Assembly (NCBI GenBank): GCA_020628545.1 | Contig: JAHDEX010000001.1 | Coordinates: 100,238 to 164,237 of the forward strand | Direction of reading: 5' to 3' | Source: Paracoccaceae bacterium | GTDB lineage: Bacteria > Pseudomonadota > Alphaproteobacteria > Rhodobacterales > Rhodobacteraceae | DNA length: 64,000 nucleotides | Shown here: piece after piece, positions 9,585 through 19,993 of the stretch | Position numbering within the stretch: the first letter of the stretch is position 1 | Layout: every line of letters begins with the position of its first letter | Position numbers and translations under genes: made by a program | The notes under the pieces: generated by a model | What the model saw: the letters and a program-made list of their open reading frames with translations, nothing else | The model's database searches: none | What the model was told of the DNA's origin: nothing

Positions 9585-11312
9585 TTGGCAGGTCGGCAGA
9601 TGTTGGATTCAGGACTGCATCAGACGGCACCGCAGGGTGACGGTTGGTGCGCGCACATCGATCCTTTGGTCGATCCGCCGGACCTCTCGCTCATTGCGCG
9701 TTGGGCACCGCATGCCTGTTTGCAGGACCGAATCCTTCCCTGGCGCCGGATTGCAGGATCTGTGGTGATCCTCGTTCATGATCCGTCGGACTATGCACGA
9801 CAACACGACGCACTCTCAATGACCTTTGGAAAGGTCCGGATGGGGCTAACGACCAGCTCACAACTGCAAAAGGTTGTCGCACGCCATTTCGACCCAATGC
9901 TGACCGCACGCGCGGAAACACGTGTCCCGGATAACGTGAGCAGCCGAACCTGGAATGCAAAGCTTATGCTGGGTGTCGCACTCGTTACTGTGCTCTCAAC
10001 CGCCCTGCTGTTTCTCACGTCACCAACGCTTGGCTTTGCTCTTTTGAGCCTTTGGGCTGTCATCGCCCTTGTGGCCAACACCTTGCTGAAGGCAGCTGCC
10101 GCCATTGTGGGCATTTTCTCTTCCCCAACCCGAAGCGACAGCCTGCCTCTGGCCGCACAGGAATTGCCGAGCTTCTCCGTGTTGATCCCACTCTACAAGG
10201 AGCCTGCAATTGCAGGTCACCTGCTGGAACGGATCCAGCGGTTCGACTACCCACGCGACCGTCTGGACGTTTGCCTTGTTCTTGAAGCAGATGACGACAC
10301 AACCCGCACAGCACTCACCCAATCCAAACTGCCGGATTGGGTGCGCCCGATCATCGTCCCAAACGGGACACTTAAGACTAAGCCACGCGCGCTGAACTAT
10401 GCGCTCGACTTCGCGCGAGGCGACATCGTTGGCGTCTATGACGCAGAGGACGCGCCGGACCCACACCAACTGCGCCACGTCGCCCAGCATTTTGCCAACC
10501 GGCGTGAGAACGTGGCCTGCCTGCAAGGCGTGCTTGACTACTACAATGCCCCGGCAAACTGGCTGACGCGCTGTTTCACACTCGAATATGCGGCCTGGTT
10601 TCGTGTGGTTCTGCCGGGTCTCGAACGACTGGGACTGGTGGTGCCATTGGGCGGAACGACACTGTTTTTCCGTCGCAAAGTGCTAGAGAGCCTCGGCGCC
10701 TGGGATGCCCACAACGTCACCGAAGATGCCGACCTTGGCGTGCGGCTGGCACGTCATGGATACCGGACAGAGCTCATCGCGACGACCACGCAAGAAGAAG
10801 CAAACGGGCGCGTCTGGCCGTGGATCAAGCAGAGATCGCGATGGCTCAAGGGCTACGCCATCACCTACGGGGTCCATATGCGCAACCCACGTCAGCTCTA
10901 TCAGGATCTCGGCGCGCGACGTTTCTGGGGCTTTCAAATCCTGTTTGCCGGCACTCTCTCTCAGTTCGTGCTGGCACCCGTCCTCTGGTCGTTCTGGGTC
11001 GTACCATTTGGCATTGCGCACCCAATCGCCACGTTGTTGACCGGCCCAGTATTTCTCACAGTCGTTGGATGTTTCATCCTGTCCGAGGTCACCAACATGT
11101 TCATCCACGCGCTCGGTGTCACAAAGGCGCGTAAGATGTGGTTGATCAAATGGATACCTACCCTGCACCTCTATTTCCCACTTGCTGCGCTCGCTGCATA
11201 CAAAGGTCTATGGGAACTGACGTCAAAGCCATTCTATTGGGATAAGACCGCCCACGGCATTCAATTGTCAAAGACTAAGGGGTCGCCTCAGCATCCAACT
11301 TCAACCGCGTGA
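9585..11312 (+). CDS. Membrane family 2 glycosyltransferase (NfrB-like)
   Basis: 575 aa if TTG 9585 is the start; TTG 9603 is also possible. There are three parts. A soluble N-terminal region of about 115 residues resembles the domain found at the front of secretion ATPases and NfrB-type transferases. A pair of membrane helices covers about 128-175. A processive GT2 catalytic domain has the acidic motifs LEADDD, YDAEDAPDP and TEDADLGVRL and the QRSRW signature. More membrane helices lie at the C-terminus. It probably polymerises or transfers sugars at the inner membrane; the product is not evident. It stands alone, and its end overlaps a convergent GntR gene by 38 bases. Confidence 0.85.
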   Translation: MAGRQMLDSGLHQTAPQGDGWCAHIDPLVDPPDLSLIARWAPHACLQDRILPWRRIAGSVVILVHDPSDYARQHDALSMTFGKVRMGLTTSSQLQKVVARHFDPMLTARAETRVPDNVSSRTWNAKLMLGVALVTVLSTALLFLTSPTLGFALLSLWAVIALVANTLLKAAAAIVGIFSSPTRSDSLPLAAQELPSFSVLIPLYKEPAIAGHLLERIQRFDYPRDRLDVCLVLEADDDTTRTALTQSKLPDWVRPIIVPNGTLKTKPRALNYALDFARGDIVGVYDAEDAPDPHQLRHVAQHFANRRENVACLQGVLDYYNAPANWLTRCFTLEYAAWFRVVLPGLERLGLVVPLGGTTLFFRRKVLESLGAWDAHNVTEDADLGVRLARHGYRTELIATTTQEEANGRVWPWIKQRSRWLKGYAITYGVHMRNPRQLYQDLGARRFWGFQILFAGTLSQFVLAPVLWSFWVVPFGIAHPIATLLTGPVFLTVVGCFILSEVTNMFIHALGVTKARKMWLIKWIPTLHLYFPLAALAAYKGLWELTSKPFYWDKTAHGIQLSKTKGSPQHPTSTA

Positions 11313-11919
11313 CGTAAGCCTTTGAGATATGGTCACGAAGGGCCTTATCCGCCGCATCGCCATCACCCGCCTCAATCGCGCTCACAATCTGGCCGTGCTC
11401 CGCGAGCGTGTCTTGGGGGCGCCCCTCTGCCGCGATAGATGTTGTTGCCAGAAGCGCCATCGACCGATGCACTAGGTCAAGCTGTTGCACCAAGAATCGA
11501 TTGTGCGAGGCGAGATGAATTTGTTTGTGAAACCGACGGTTCGCCCGGCTCAGCGCATCGGGGTCATTCAAATGCGCTTCGTCCTGTTCCAGCATGTCGC
11601 GCAAAACTCCAACCTCTTCCGGCGTCGCATGCCGCGCTGCCAACCGCGCCGCAAGCCCTTCGAGGTTACCGCGCACCACATAAAGTTCTGCCATCTGGGT
11701 GTGATCAAGCGATGCGACAATCAGCGACCGCCCGTCGCGGGTTAGCAGACCTTGCGTTTCCAGCCGCTGCAACGCCTCCCGGATCGGCGTGCGTGAAACG
11801 CCAAAGCGCTCCGCCAATTCGCTTTCAACCAACCGGTCCCCCGGCACGTAGGCATGGCTGTCAATCGCCTCGAGGATCAGCGCATAGGCGTCCTTTTGTG
11901 TGGTCTTGGTATCGTACAT
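11275..11919 (-). CDS. GntR family regulator with FCD domain
   Basis: 214 aa. The N-terminal winged helix is at about residues 8-75 (RFGVSRTPIREALQRLETQG). The C-terminal all-helical FCD ligand domain carries the conserved metal-binding Asp/His pattern (LSRANRRFHKQIHLASHN). Such regulators usually control catabolic genes in response to small acids. It is divergent from the UbiH-type hydroxylase gene, but no clear operator stands out between them. It overlaps the 3' end of the glycosyltransferase gene on the opposite strand. Confidence 0.9.
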   Translation of the reverse strand: MYDTKTTQKDAYALILEAIDSHAYVPGDRLVESELAERFGVSRTPIREALQRLETQGLLTRDGRSLIVASLDHTQMAELYVVRGNLEGLAARLAARHATPEEVGVLRDMLEQDEAHLNDPDALSRANRRFHKQIHLASHNRFLVQQLDLVHRSMALLATTSIAAEGRPQDTLAEHGQIVSAIEAGDGDAADKALRDHISKAYVTRLKLDAEATP

Positions 11920-12019
11920 GTCGTTCTCCCCGCATGAATTAACCTAGGGCCGCCTGCCCCCCGTGGCAATCCGCCGCTTTTGGGTTTCCGCAAGACCCGT
12001 TGCGGCCTATGTGTCAGAC

Positions 12020-13213
12020 ATGGAACGCAAATCAGCAGAGATCGTGATTGCAGGCGGCGGTGTTGCGGGGCTGAGCGCCGCAGCGGCCTTTGGCTCGGTC
12101 GGGTATTCCGTCGTGATCGTTGACCCTGCCCCGCCAATTACCGACGAGGCAACGGAAGGGGCCGATCTACGCACAACGGCCTTTCTGCAACCTGCGCGTA
12201 CGATGCTTGAGTCTGCGGGTGTATGGGAGGCTTTGACCCCCGACGCGATGCCGTTGCAGGTCATGCGGATCGTGGATGTTAGTAGCGAGGATGGCACGCC
12301 GCGCGTCACTGCAGACTTCAATGCCAGCGACATTTCTGACCTGCCTTTCGGGTGGAATCTGCCAAACTGGCTGATCCGCCGCGCGTTGATTCAACGACTG
12401 GCCACGCTTGAGACTGTCGATTTTCGTCCGGGCGTCGGTTTCAAAGCCATGTTGGCGCGGGACACGGAAGTTCTCGTGAATTTAACCGACGACACGCAGG
12501 TCCGCGCACAGATGCTGATTGGCGCAGATGGCCGCAACTCGGCAGTGCGTGAAGCGGTTGGGATCGGTGTGAAAACTACGCGCTATGGCCAAAAGGCTTT
12601 GACCTTTGCGGTGACACACGCCGCACCGCACGACAATGTCTCAACTGAAATTCATCGGTCCGGTGGCCCGTTCACCCTTGTACCCTTGCCTGATCACAAA
12701 GGGCAGCCCTGCTCTGCCGTCGTGTGGATGGAGGACGGACCAGAAGCACAACGGCTGGCGAAGCTTCCGGAGGAGGCCTTTTGCGAAGCTGCGACAGCCC
12801 GCAGCGCTGCCATCTACGGCCCGTTGAAACTTGCAAGCCGGCGCATGGTTTGGCCAATCATAAGTCAGGTGGCGAACAGCCTGACAACATCGCGCACCGC
12901 TTTGGTCGCAGAAGCCGCGCATGTCATGCCGCCAATCGGCGCACAGGGGCTGAACACGTCCTTAAAAGACCTCGCATGTCTGCTGGAGCTGGCAAATAAA
13001 CACGCGGTCGGCAGCGCACCGATGCTCGCGGCCTATCAGCGTCAACGTCATCCGGACATTCTGCTGAGGGCCAAGGGAATTGACGCCCTGAACCGCGCAT
13101 CGAAGGCTGGATCGCCACTGGTCCAAGATCTGCGCGTCGCTGGGATCAAAGCGCTCTACGGCATCGGCCCTGTGAGATCCGGCCTGATGCGCCTCGGTCT
13201 TGGTGCCAACTAG
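12020..13213 (+). CDS. UbiH/UbiF/COQ6 family FAD-dependent hydroxylase
   Basis: Flavoprotein monooxygenase of 397 aa, probably acting in ubiquinone ring hydroxylation. The N-terminal FAD-binding motif is GGGVAGLSAA, the DG motif is GADGRNSAVRE, and the second FAD motif is AHVMPPIGAQGLNTSLKD (usual form G-D-A-A-H). Here the residues before the AH are AEA, so the conserved Gly-Asp is altered. ATG 12020 was chosen because the homologous sequence starts there; a GTG at 12011 and a longer frame from 11963 are also open. The exact ring position hydroxylated cannot be told from sequence. Confidence 0.88.
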   Translation: MERKSAEIVIAGGGVAGLSAAAAFGSVGYSVVIVDPAPPITDEATEGADLRTTAFLQPARTMLESAGVWEALTPDAMPLQVMRIVDVSSEDGTPRVTADFNASDISDLPFGWNLPNWLIRRALIQRLATLETVDFRPGVGFKAMLARDTEVLVNLTDDTQVRAQMLIGADGRNSAVREAVGIGVKTTRYGQKALTFAVTHAAPHDNVSTEIHRSGGPFTLVPLPDHKGQPCSAVVWMEDGPEAQRLAKLPEEAFCEAATARSAAIYGPLKLASRRMVWPIISQVANSLTTSRTALVAEAAHVMPPIGAQGLNTSLKDLACLLELANKHAVGSAPMLAAYQRQRHPDILLRAKGIDALNRASKAGSPLVQDLRVAGIKALYGIGPVRSGLMRLGLGAN

Positions 13214-13222
13214 GCCGACAGC

Positions 13223-14353
13223 TTACAGCACGAGATCCAAAACTGGTGTCAGCCGCGCAAGCGTCGCATCGACATCGTAAAGCTTATCGAGGCCAAACAG
13301 TCCGAGACGGAACGTGCGAAAGTCTTCTGGTTCGTCACACTGCAACGGTACACCGGCGGCAATCTGCATGCCTTCAGCCGCAAACTTACTGCCATTCTGG
13401 ATCAGCGGATCATCCGTGTAGCTGACCACAACACCCGGCGCGGCAAACCCTTCCGCCGCAACGGATTGTATGCCCTTGCTGGCCAGATGCGCGCGCACAG
13501 CGTTGCCAAGCGCCCACTGCGCGTCTTTCAGGCGGTCAAACGCGAATTCTTGCGTCTCGAGCATCGTATCGCGGAATGCACGCAAACCGTCTGTTGGCAT
13601 CGTCGCGTGATAGGCGTGCGCACCACCCTCGTAGGTTTGCATGATCCCGTGCCATTTTTTCAGATCAGCGGCGAAGCTGTTTGATGTAGTTTCGTCCATA
13701 CGCGCCACAGCGCGGTCGGACATCATGACCAGACCGGCACATGGGGTCGAAGACCAGCCCTTTTGCGGTGCCGAGATGAGGACGTCCACGCCAGTTGCCT
13801 TCATATCGACCCAGGCACAGCCAGACGCAATACAGTCGAGGATCATCAGTGCGCCAACCTCATGCGCGGCATCTGCCAGCGCGGTGATGTAGTCGTCTGG
13901 AAGGATGATCCCTGCCGATGTTTCCACATGCGGTGCAAACACGACATCGGGCTTCGCTGTGCGGATGGCTTCGGTCACTTCAGCGATTGGCGCCGGTGCG
14001 AAAGGTGATCGCGTGTCATTGCCCGCCTGCCGCGCCTTGAGCACCGTCGTCTTCGCAGCGAACTGACCCGCATCGAAAATCTGCGACCAGCGGAATGAGA
14101 ACCAGCCGTTGCGCACCACAAATGCATGGCTACCAGCGCCAAACTGTCTTGCCACCGCCTCCATCGCGAAGGTGCCTCCGCCCGGCACTATCGCGACAGC
14201 GTCAGACTTGTAGACATCTTTCAGCATGCCAGAGATATCGCGCATCACCTGTTGGAATGTCTGTGACATTGAATTGAGCGAGCGGTCCGTGAAAACCACG
14301 GAAAACTCCATCAAGCCATCTGGGTCGACTTCTGGTCTGATTGCACCGTCCAT
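13223..14353 (-). CDS. Class V aminotransferase (alanine-glyoxylate/serine-pyruvate type)
   Basis: A PLP enzyme of 376 aa. Visible marks are a glycine-rich phosphate-binding stretch (PGGGTFAMEAVARQF), the aspartate in LMILDCIASG and the PLP lysine in SAPQKGWSS. The fold resembles alanine-glyoxylate and phosphoserine-type aminotransferases; the substrate cannot be fixed from sequence. It converges with the UbiH-type gene nine bases away and stands alone on the minus strand. Confidence 0.88.
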   Translation of the reverse strand: MDGAIRPEVDPDGLMEFSVVFTDRSLNSMSQTFQQVMRDISGMLKDVYKSDAVAIVPGGGTFAMEAVARQFGAGSHAFVVRNGWFSFRWSQIFDAGQFAAKTTVLKARQAGNDTRSPFAPAPIAEVTEAIRTAKPDVVFAPHVETSAGIILPDDYITALADAAHEVGALMILDCIASGCAWVDMKATGVDVLISAPQKGWSSTPCAGLVMMSDRAVARMDETTSNSFAADLKKWHGIMQTYEGGAHAYHATMPTDGLRAFRDTMLETQEFAFDRLKDAQWALGNAVRAHLASKGIQSVAAEGFAAPGVVVSYTDDPLIQNGSKFAAEGMQIAAGVPLQCDEPEDFRTFRLGLFGLDKLYDVDATLARLTPVLDLVL

Positions 14354-14496
14354 GACGCACTCCTTCCCTGTTGCGTGGCAACTGAACTAAAGGGCGCGCG
14401 GCGCGCAGGCAAAGTCTATCTGGGTATACAATTCCGAAATACGAAGGCTTTGAACGGCATTTCGCCCCAGGCGCAGTCGTCTGTTTCCGATCGGCG

Positions 14497-15216
14497 TCAA
14501 GCCGCTGAGGAGTCTTTGCTGTCCGAGAACACGGTCCGATTTCGCCCCAGCATCTTCGCCCGGTAGAGCGCCTCATCCGCCTCTTGGATAGCGCGGTTAA
14601 TGTCTTCGGCGTGCTGTTTCAAAGACCCGCCGATGGAAACCGTGACCGACAGGTCGGCGTCTTCAATACCGATAATCGTGTCAGCGATGCGCTTGCGAAT
14701 TTGCTCTGCTGCGGCGGCACCATCTGCGGCGCGATAATCGAACAGAAAGATCACAAACTCCTCTCCCCCGAAGCGGCAAACGATGTCTTCGGATCGTACC
14801 ATGTCCCGCAAAACCGACGCGACAGTTTTGATCACAGCGTCACCCGCGAAATGCCCGTGAGTGTCATTGATGGCTTTGAAACGGTCGATATCGACCATCA
14901 AAGAGACACCGGCCACATCCGGGCGTTCTGCCATCCGGCCAAAAAAGTAGTCGCGTGTGGCCACATCTGTCAGCCGGTCGCGATCAACCAAGCGCTGGAG
15001 TTCTGCACTCAGCAGCGCATTTTCGCGGATTTTTCCACCGACCCATAGCGTTATTGGGATCGTCACTAGGACAACGATGATCGCTGTACCCTTCATTGTC
15101 GTCGCGAGGATGTCGTGCGGAAAGATCAGGACATTCAGCGCCTCGGACAGGACAAGTGAAACCAATGTCGTGATGACAGCGAATTGCCAAATGCCGCGCT
15201 TTGTCCGAATGACCAT
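14497..15216 (-). CDS. Membrane diguanylate cyclase (GGDEF domain)
   Basis: Makes cyclic di-GMP from GTP. 239 aa from ATG 15216, which is preceded by an AGGA. Two membrane segments lie at about residues 9-28 and 40-58, followed by a short linker and a GGDEF domain. The active site reads FGGEEF. RSED five residues before it matches the inhibitory I-site (RxxD), so product inhibition is likely. There is no sensory domain beyond the membrane helices. A PilZ protein, a possible effector, is encoded at 38.6 kb. An open frame extends to 15306 but would overlap the Lrp gene upstream. Confidence 0.9.
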   Translation of the reverse strand: MVIRTKRGIWQFAVITTLVSLVLSEALNVLIFPHDILATTMKGTAIIVVLVTIPITLWVGGKIRENALLSAELQRLVDRDRLTDVATRDYFFGRMAERPDVAGVSLMVDIDRFKAINDTHGHFAGDAVIKTVASVLRDMVRSEDIVCRFGGEEFVIFLFDYRAADGAAAAEQIRKRIADTIIGIEDADLSVTVSIGGSLKQHAEDINRAIQEADEALYRAKMLGRNRTVFSDSKDSSAA

Positions 15217-15271
15217 GCCGTCAGGTTCCTGCAAGTCGGTTTGGACGTGACTTACAAGCTGAATGATAAGA

Positions 15272-15730
15272 CTAAGTTGACAGTGGTCCGGGACGCCTTT
15301 CCTCACTCAAGAGGACGTTGGCTTCGACATCGCCGACACCTGGCAATGTCATGATCCGGCGACGCAAGACACGTTCAAAATCGCTCAAATCTCGGGCGAC
15401 GACACGAAGCCGGTAATCATAAAGACCAAGAACATGTTCCACGCTTTGGACTTCCGGGATCGCTGTGACCGCTCGTTCAAAATCCTCGAGGCTCACCCGT
15501 CCTTTTGTGGCAAGCTTTACGCCAAGAAAAACCGTCACTCCAAAACCTAGCTTGGCCGCATCCAATCGCAACCGCCGCCCCGCGATCACACCTGCGTCTT
15601 GCAGCCGCTTGATCCGCCGCCACGTCGCAGGTTGGGACAACCCAAGCTTCTCCCCTAGCCGCCCGGTCGGCTGCGTCGCATCTTGTTGCATCAGCCGCAG
15701 AAGTTCAAAATCCGTCATATCCCAACTCAT
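15272..15730 (-). CDS. Lrp/AsnC family regulator (second of a pair)
   Basis: 152 aa with an N-terminal helix-turn-helix (LGEKLGLSQPATWRRIKRLQ) and a C-terminal AsnC/RAM ligand and oligomerisation domain (VQSVEHVLGLYDYRLRVVA). Its start overlaps the stop of the preceding Lrp gene by four bases, so the two are translationally coupled and may form hetero-oligomers. The pair is divergent from ilvC, which suggests control of branched-chain amino acid genes. Confidence 0.93.
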   Translation of the reverse strand: MSWDMTDFELLRLMQQDATQPTGRLGEKLGLSQPATWRRIKRLQDAGVIAGRRLRLDAAKLGFGVTVFLGVKLATKGRVSLEDFERAVTAIPEVQSVEHVLGLYDYRLRVVARDLSDFERVLRRRIMTLPGVGDVEANVLLSEERRPGPLST

Positions 15731-16182
15731 AGCGGAAGCGCCTCGTCACGCTTGACCGTCGACACTGTCATGAGAGCCTCGATGTCTGCGATATGCGGCA
15801 GGGTCAGAATCTTGTCCCGATAGAGACGCTGATAGTCCGGCAGGTCCTTCGCTATCAGCGCCAAGCGGGCATCGACCCGACCAAGAAAGGTCTGAACCTC
15901 CAAAACCTCCCTCACCTGCCGGGCCGCCGCGAGAAACTCGTCAAAGGCGCGCGGGGCGGTCTTATCCAGCGTGATGCGTAGGGCCACATGGATCGTGTAA
16001 CCGAGCGCGGCCCAGTCAATCACCACCTCTTGCCCCGTGATAATCCCCTCCTCCTGCAGTTTGTCCAACCGCCGGGTCACGCGCGCCGGCGTCAAACGGA
16101 CACGCTCCGCCAGTTCCGGGACGGAAATGTCAGGGGCGGCCTGCAATTGGCGCAAGATCGCGCGGCTTTGATCGTCAAGCAT
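15727..16182 (-). CDS. Lrp/AsnC family regulator (first of a pair)
   Basis: 151 aa from ATG 16182; TTG 16194 and GTG 16191 are possible alternatives. An N-terminal helix-turn-helix (LAERVRLTPARVTRRLDKLQ) precedes the RAM domain (VREVLEVQTFLGRVDARLALIA). It differs clearly from its partner, so the pair is not a recent duplication. It lies 130 bases from the divergent ilvC start across an A/T-rich promoter region, where an Lrp-type protein would be expected to bind. Confidence 0.93.
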   Translation of the reverse strand: MLDDQSRAILRQLQAAPDISVPELAERVRLTPARVTRRLDKLQEEGIITGQEVVIDWAALGYTIHVALRITLDKTAPRAFDEFLAAARQVREVLEVQTFLGRVDARLALIAKDLPDYQRLYRDKILTLPHIADIEALMTVSTVKRDEALPL

Positions 16183-16258
16183 AGGAATCACCAAAATTTA
16201 CCAGAACACGCATAACAATCTTCAATTCGCCGAAACAACTTAAAATTCTAACCTCTGA

Positions 16259-17335
<1,077 letters not shown>

Positions 17336-17353
17336 TCGCCGACGTCAATGCAG

Positions 17354-17385
17354 AAAGGCCCGGCACTGCGCCGGGCCTTTTTCTT
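17354..17385 (+). terminator. Rho-independent terminator of ilvC
   Basis: An 11-base stem AAAGGCCCGGC/GCCGGGCCTTT with a five-base loop runs into a T-rich tail. It begins 18 bases after the ilvC stop. Confidence 0.92.
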
Positions 17386-17555
17386 TACCGATCCGGGTGG
17401 AAAGGGTTTGGTCCCGGACCATCTTTGGCAAGAGACGATTTGCGATCATGCGGATCACTGATCGCCTCCTTTGTTTCCCGTTTGCTCCAAACGGCAAAGG
17501 CAATCAGCAAGGCGAATGTCGCCAGTGGCAAGATAACGAGTAGCGGAAATTCCAT
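17385..17555 (-). CDS. Small single-helix membrane protein of unknown function
   Basis: 56 aa from ATG 17555, which follows AAAGGAAAACAGAC, a good ribosome site. One hydrophobic helix (about residues 3-23) precedes a polar basic tail ending in a proline-rich segment (GPGPNPFHPDR). I do not recognise the family. It sits between ilvC and the EamA transporter on the opposite strand. The call rests on the ribosome site and protein-like composition. Confidence 0.55.
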   Translation of the reverse strand: MEFPLLVILPLATFALLIAFAVWSKRETKEAISDPHDRKSSLAKDGPGPNPFHPDR

Positions 17556-17624
17556 GTCTGTTTTCCTTTCTGCATTCATACATCCGTCAACGGAAAAACA
17601 TATCACGCAGAGGATTGTTCCGAC

Positions 17625-18536
17625 ATGACCGATATGCCGCATCCCTCGGCAGGGAACTGGGCTTCGATCATCGCGCTCGGGATCATCTGGGGCGGTACGT
17701 TTATGGTCGTGGCCATCGCTTTAGAAGGCTACGGACCTTTGACCGTGGCGGCGGCGCGCACAACCCTTGGTGCTGTGGCGCTTATCGGCATCATGCTCCT
17801 GATGCGCAGCCCGTTGCCCACATTTTCGCCGCGCATGGTCAAATATCTTCTTGTTATTGGTGTCCTGAACACCGCGCTCCCCTTTGCGCTGCTCAGTTGG
17901 GGGCAACAGCATGTGCCATCGGCCTTTGCAGGTATTTCCATGGCCGCAATTCCCCTCTTTGTCCTGCCGCTTGCGCACTTGTTCTCGGATGAAAAGCTTA
18001 CCCGGCGCAATGCAATCGGCGTGACTTTGGGGTTCGTTGGCGCGGTGGTGCTGATCGGCCCCTCGGTACTGCGGATCGGCTCCGGCCTTGAACCCTTGGG
18101 CCAAATTGCCTGCGTCGTTGCGGCCTTGTCCTATGCCGTGTCCAGTGTCATGACCCGAAACTGTCCACCCGTCGACCCGATCTCTCTTGCCGCAATCCTA
18201 ATGGTGATTGGGGCTACGACCCTCTTGCCCCCAATGCTCGTGATCGAAGGCATTCCGACTATCGCGCAGGATCGTAGCACCATTGCAATTATCCTTCTCG
18301 GTCTGCTTCCAACGGCTTTGGCCGCACTTCTCCGTGTCTTCACGATCCGCACGGCTGGTGCGGTCTTTATGACTCTCGTGAACTATCAGGTTCCTGTATG
18401 GTCGATGATCTTCGGCGCCTGGATTTTGAGTGAGATTTTGCCTTTGCGCTTCTTCGTGGCTCTCGCCCTGATCCTCACGGGTCTTGCGATCAGCCAATGG
18501 CAGAACCTGGAAAAGCTCGTCGCTACTCGCGGGTAA
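17625..18536 (+). CDS. EamA/DMT family transporter
   Basis: 303 aa with about ten hydrophobic segments arranged as two repeats of the EamA domain. Sequences include GIIWGGTFMVVAIAL near the start and AALLRVFTIRTAGAVFMTLV in the second half. Members export or import small metabolites such as amino acids or nucleotides across the inner membrane. The substrate is not predictable. It is not in an operon, and a copy of the dispersed downstream element follows its stop. Confidence 0.9.
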   Translation: MTDMPHPSAGNWASIIALGIIWGGTFMVVAIALEGYGPLTVAAARTTLGAVALIGIMLLMRSPLPTFSPRMVKYLLVIGVLNTALPFALLSWGQQHVPSAFAGISMAAIPLFVLPLAHLFSDEKLTRRNAIGVTLGFVGAVVLIGPSVLRIGSGLEPLGQIACVVAALSYAVSSVMTRNCPPVDPISLAAILMVIGATTLLPPMLVIEGIPTIAQDRSTIAIILLGLLPTALAALLRVFTIRTAGAVFMTLVNYQVPVWSMIFGAWILSEILPLRFFVALALILTGLAISQWQNLEKLVATRG

Positions 18537-18549
18537 GGTCCACAGGCCT

Positions 18550-18638
18550 TTGTCTTCTTCTTGCTGAAAATACCTTGGGGGAGTCCGAAGGACGGGGGTG
18601 AAACCCCCAAAAGGGGTGGGCGGGCGGGGCCCGACCAA
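18550..18638 (+). repeat. Dispersed 3'-flanking element, copy 1
   Basis: Begins TTCTTCTTGCTGAAAATACC 18 bases after the transporter stop and continues with GC-rich hairpin-forming sequence ending GGGCGGGCGGGGCCCGACC. The first and last parts are nearly identical to the copy after purD. Confidence 0.7.
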
Positions 18639-18646
18639 CCCATCAA

Positions 18647-19993
18647 TCAAGCTGACGCCGCTTCAACCTCTGCCACGATCCCATCCACAACCGCTTCTAA
18701 CATCACCGGGTCTTCGCATTCGGCCATGACCCGCACCAACGGCTCTGTCCCGGACTTGCGGATCAAGAGCCGCCCCTTGCCCGTCAGCTTCGTCTCCGCA
18801 TCCGCAATGGCAGAGGACACATTGGCCGCTGACAACGGATCCGCACCTGCCGCATAACGAACGTTCTTCAGCATTTGCGGCACCGTTTCAAACTGCTGCG
18901 TTAACGCACTCGCCTTCTGGCCACTATCGATCATTGCAGCAAGGAACTGCACTCCCGCAAGCAACCCGTCCCCCGTCGTGGCATAATCCGTCATGACGAT
19001 GTGACCTGACTGTTCACCACCAAGGTTGAACCCGCGCGAGCGCATCGCCTCCACAACGTATCGGTCGCCCACTTTTGTACGTTCCAGATGCAGGCCCTTT
19101 CCAGTCAAGTATCGCTCCAAACCAAGGTTCGACATCACGGTCGCCACAAGCGTGTCGCCCGCCAGGCGACCTTGCGACGCCCAGCGATCTGCCATGAGCG
19201 CCATGAGCTGATCGCCATCGGCGACTTTGCCAGTCTCATCAAGGATCATCACACGGTCAGCGTCGCCATCAAGACAAATGCCCACGTCCGCACCATGTGC
19301 CACAATGGTTTCCGCCGCTAATTGCGTATTCGTCGACCCGCAGCCGTCATTGATGTTAAAACCGTCGGGCGATGTGCCAACCGGGATCACGGTTGCCCCC
19401 ATCTCCCACAGAACCTCCGGTGCCACGCGATAGGCTGCACCGTTGGCGCAATCGATGACAACCTTCAAGCCATCGAGGCGCATGCCGGAAGGAAATGTCG
19501 ATTTCACGCGTTCCGCATAGCGGAACCGCCCATCGTCAATCCGTCGCGCCCGGCCAATATTCGCAGCTTGCGCTGGTTCGATGTCGCTTGCGATTAGTTC
19601 TTCAATCGCGGTCTGCGCCTCATCGGATAATTTGTAACCATCCGGGCCAAAGAACTTGATCCCATTATCGTGGTGCGGATTGTGACTAGCCGAGATCATG
19701 ATGCCTACATCGGCACGCATAGAGGTGGTCAGCATCCCAACAGCCGGTGTCGGTACAGGCCCCAGCAACAGCACGTTCATCCCCGTAGAAGTCAGACCGG
19801 CCGTCAAAGCGTTTTCGAACATGTAGCCAGACAGCCGCGTGTCTTTGCCGATCACAACGCGGTGCCCGTTTGACCCATCATTGCGGAAATAACGCCCTGC
19901 TGCCGCGCCAATACGCAAGGCCATATCTGCCGTCATTGGACGCACGTTTGCCGTGCCGCGCACCCCATCGGTACCAAAAAGTTTTTCAGCCAT
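18647..19993 (-). CDS. glmM: Phosphoglucosamine mutase
   Basis: Interconverts glucosamine-6-phosphate and glucosamine-1-phosphate on the way to UDP-GlcNAc for peptidoglycan and LPS. 448 aa. The catalytic phosphoserine is in [11 protein letters not shown] (about residue 103), the metal loop is DGDADRV, and the phosphate-binding loop is [15 protein letters not shown] 19993 overlaps the end of folP by 8 bases, giving the conserved folP-glmM coupling. It is the last gene of a folB-folP-glmM operon. Confidence 0.97.
   Translation of the reverse strand: MAEKLFGTDGVRGTANVRPMTADMALRIGAAAGRYFRNDGSNGHRVVIGKDTRLSGYMFENALTAGLTSTGMNVLLLGPVPTPAVGMLTTSMRADVGIMISASHNPHHDNGIKFFGPDGYKLSDEAQTAIEELIASDIEPAQAANIGRARRIDDGRFRYAERVKSTFPSGMRLDGLKVVIDCANGAAYRVAPEVLWEMGATVIPVGTSPDGFNINDGCGSTNTQLAAETIVAHGADVGICLDGDADRVMILDETGKVADGDQLMALMADRWASQGRLAGDTLVATVMSNLGLERYLTGKGLHLERTKVGDRYVVEAMRSRGFNLGGEQSGHIVMTDYATTGDGLLAGVQFLAAMIDSGQKASALTQQFETVPQMLKNVRYAAGADPLSAANVSSAIADAETKLTGKGRLLIRKSGTEPLVRVMAECEDPVMLEAVVDGIVAEVEAASA

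Noticed and set aside
18500..18660. Possible small RNA gene in GC-rich sequence after the EamA gene
   Set aside because: I see only the dispersed element and no independent promoter; reported as a repeat instead.
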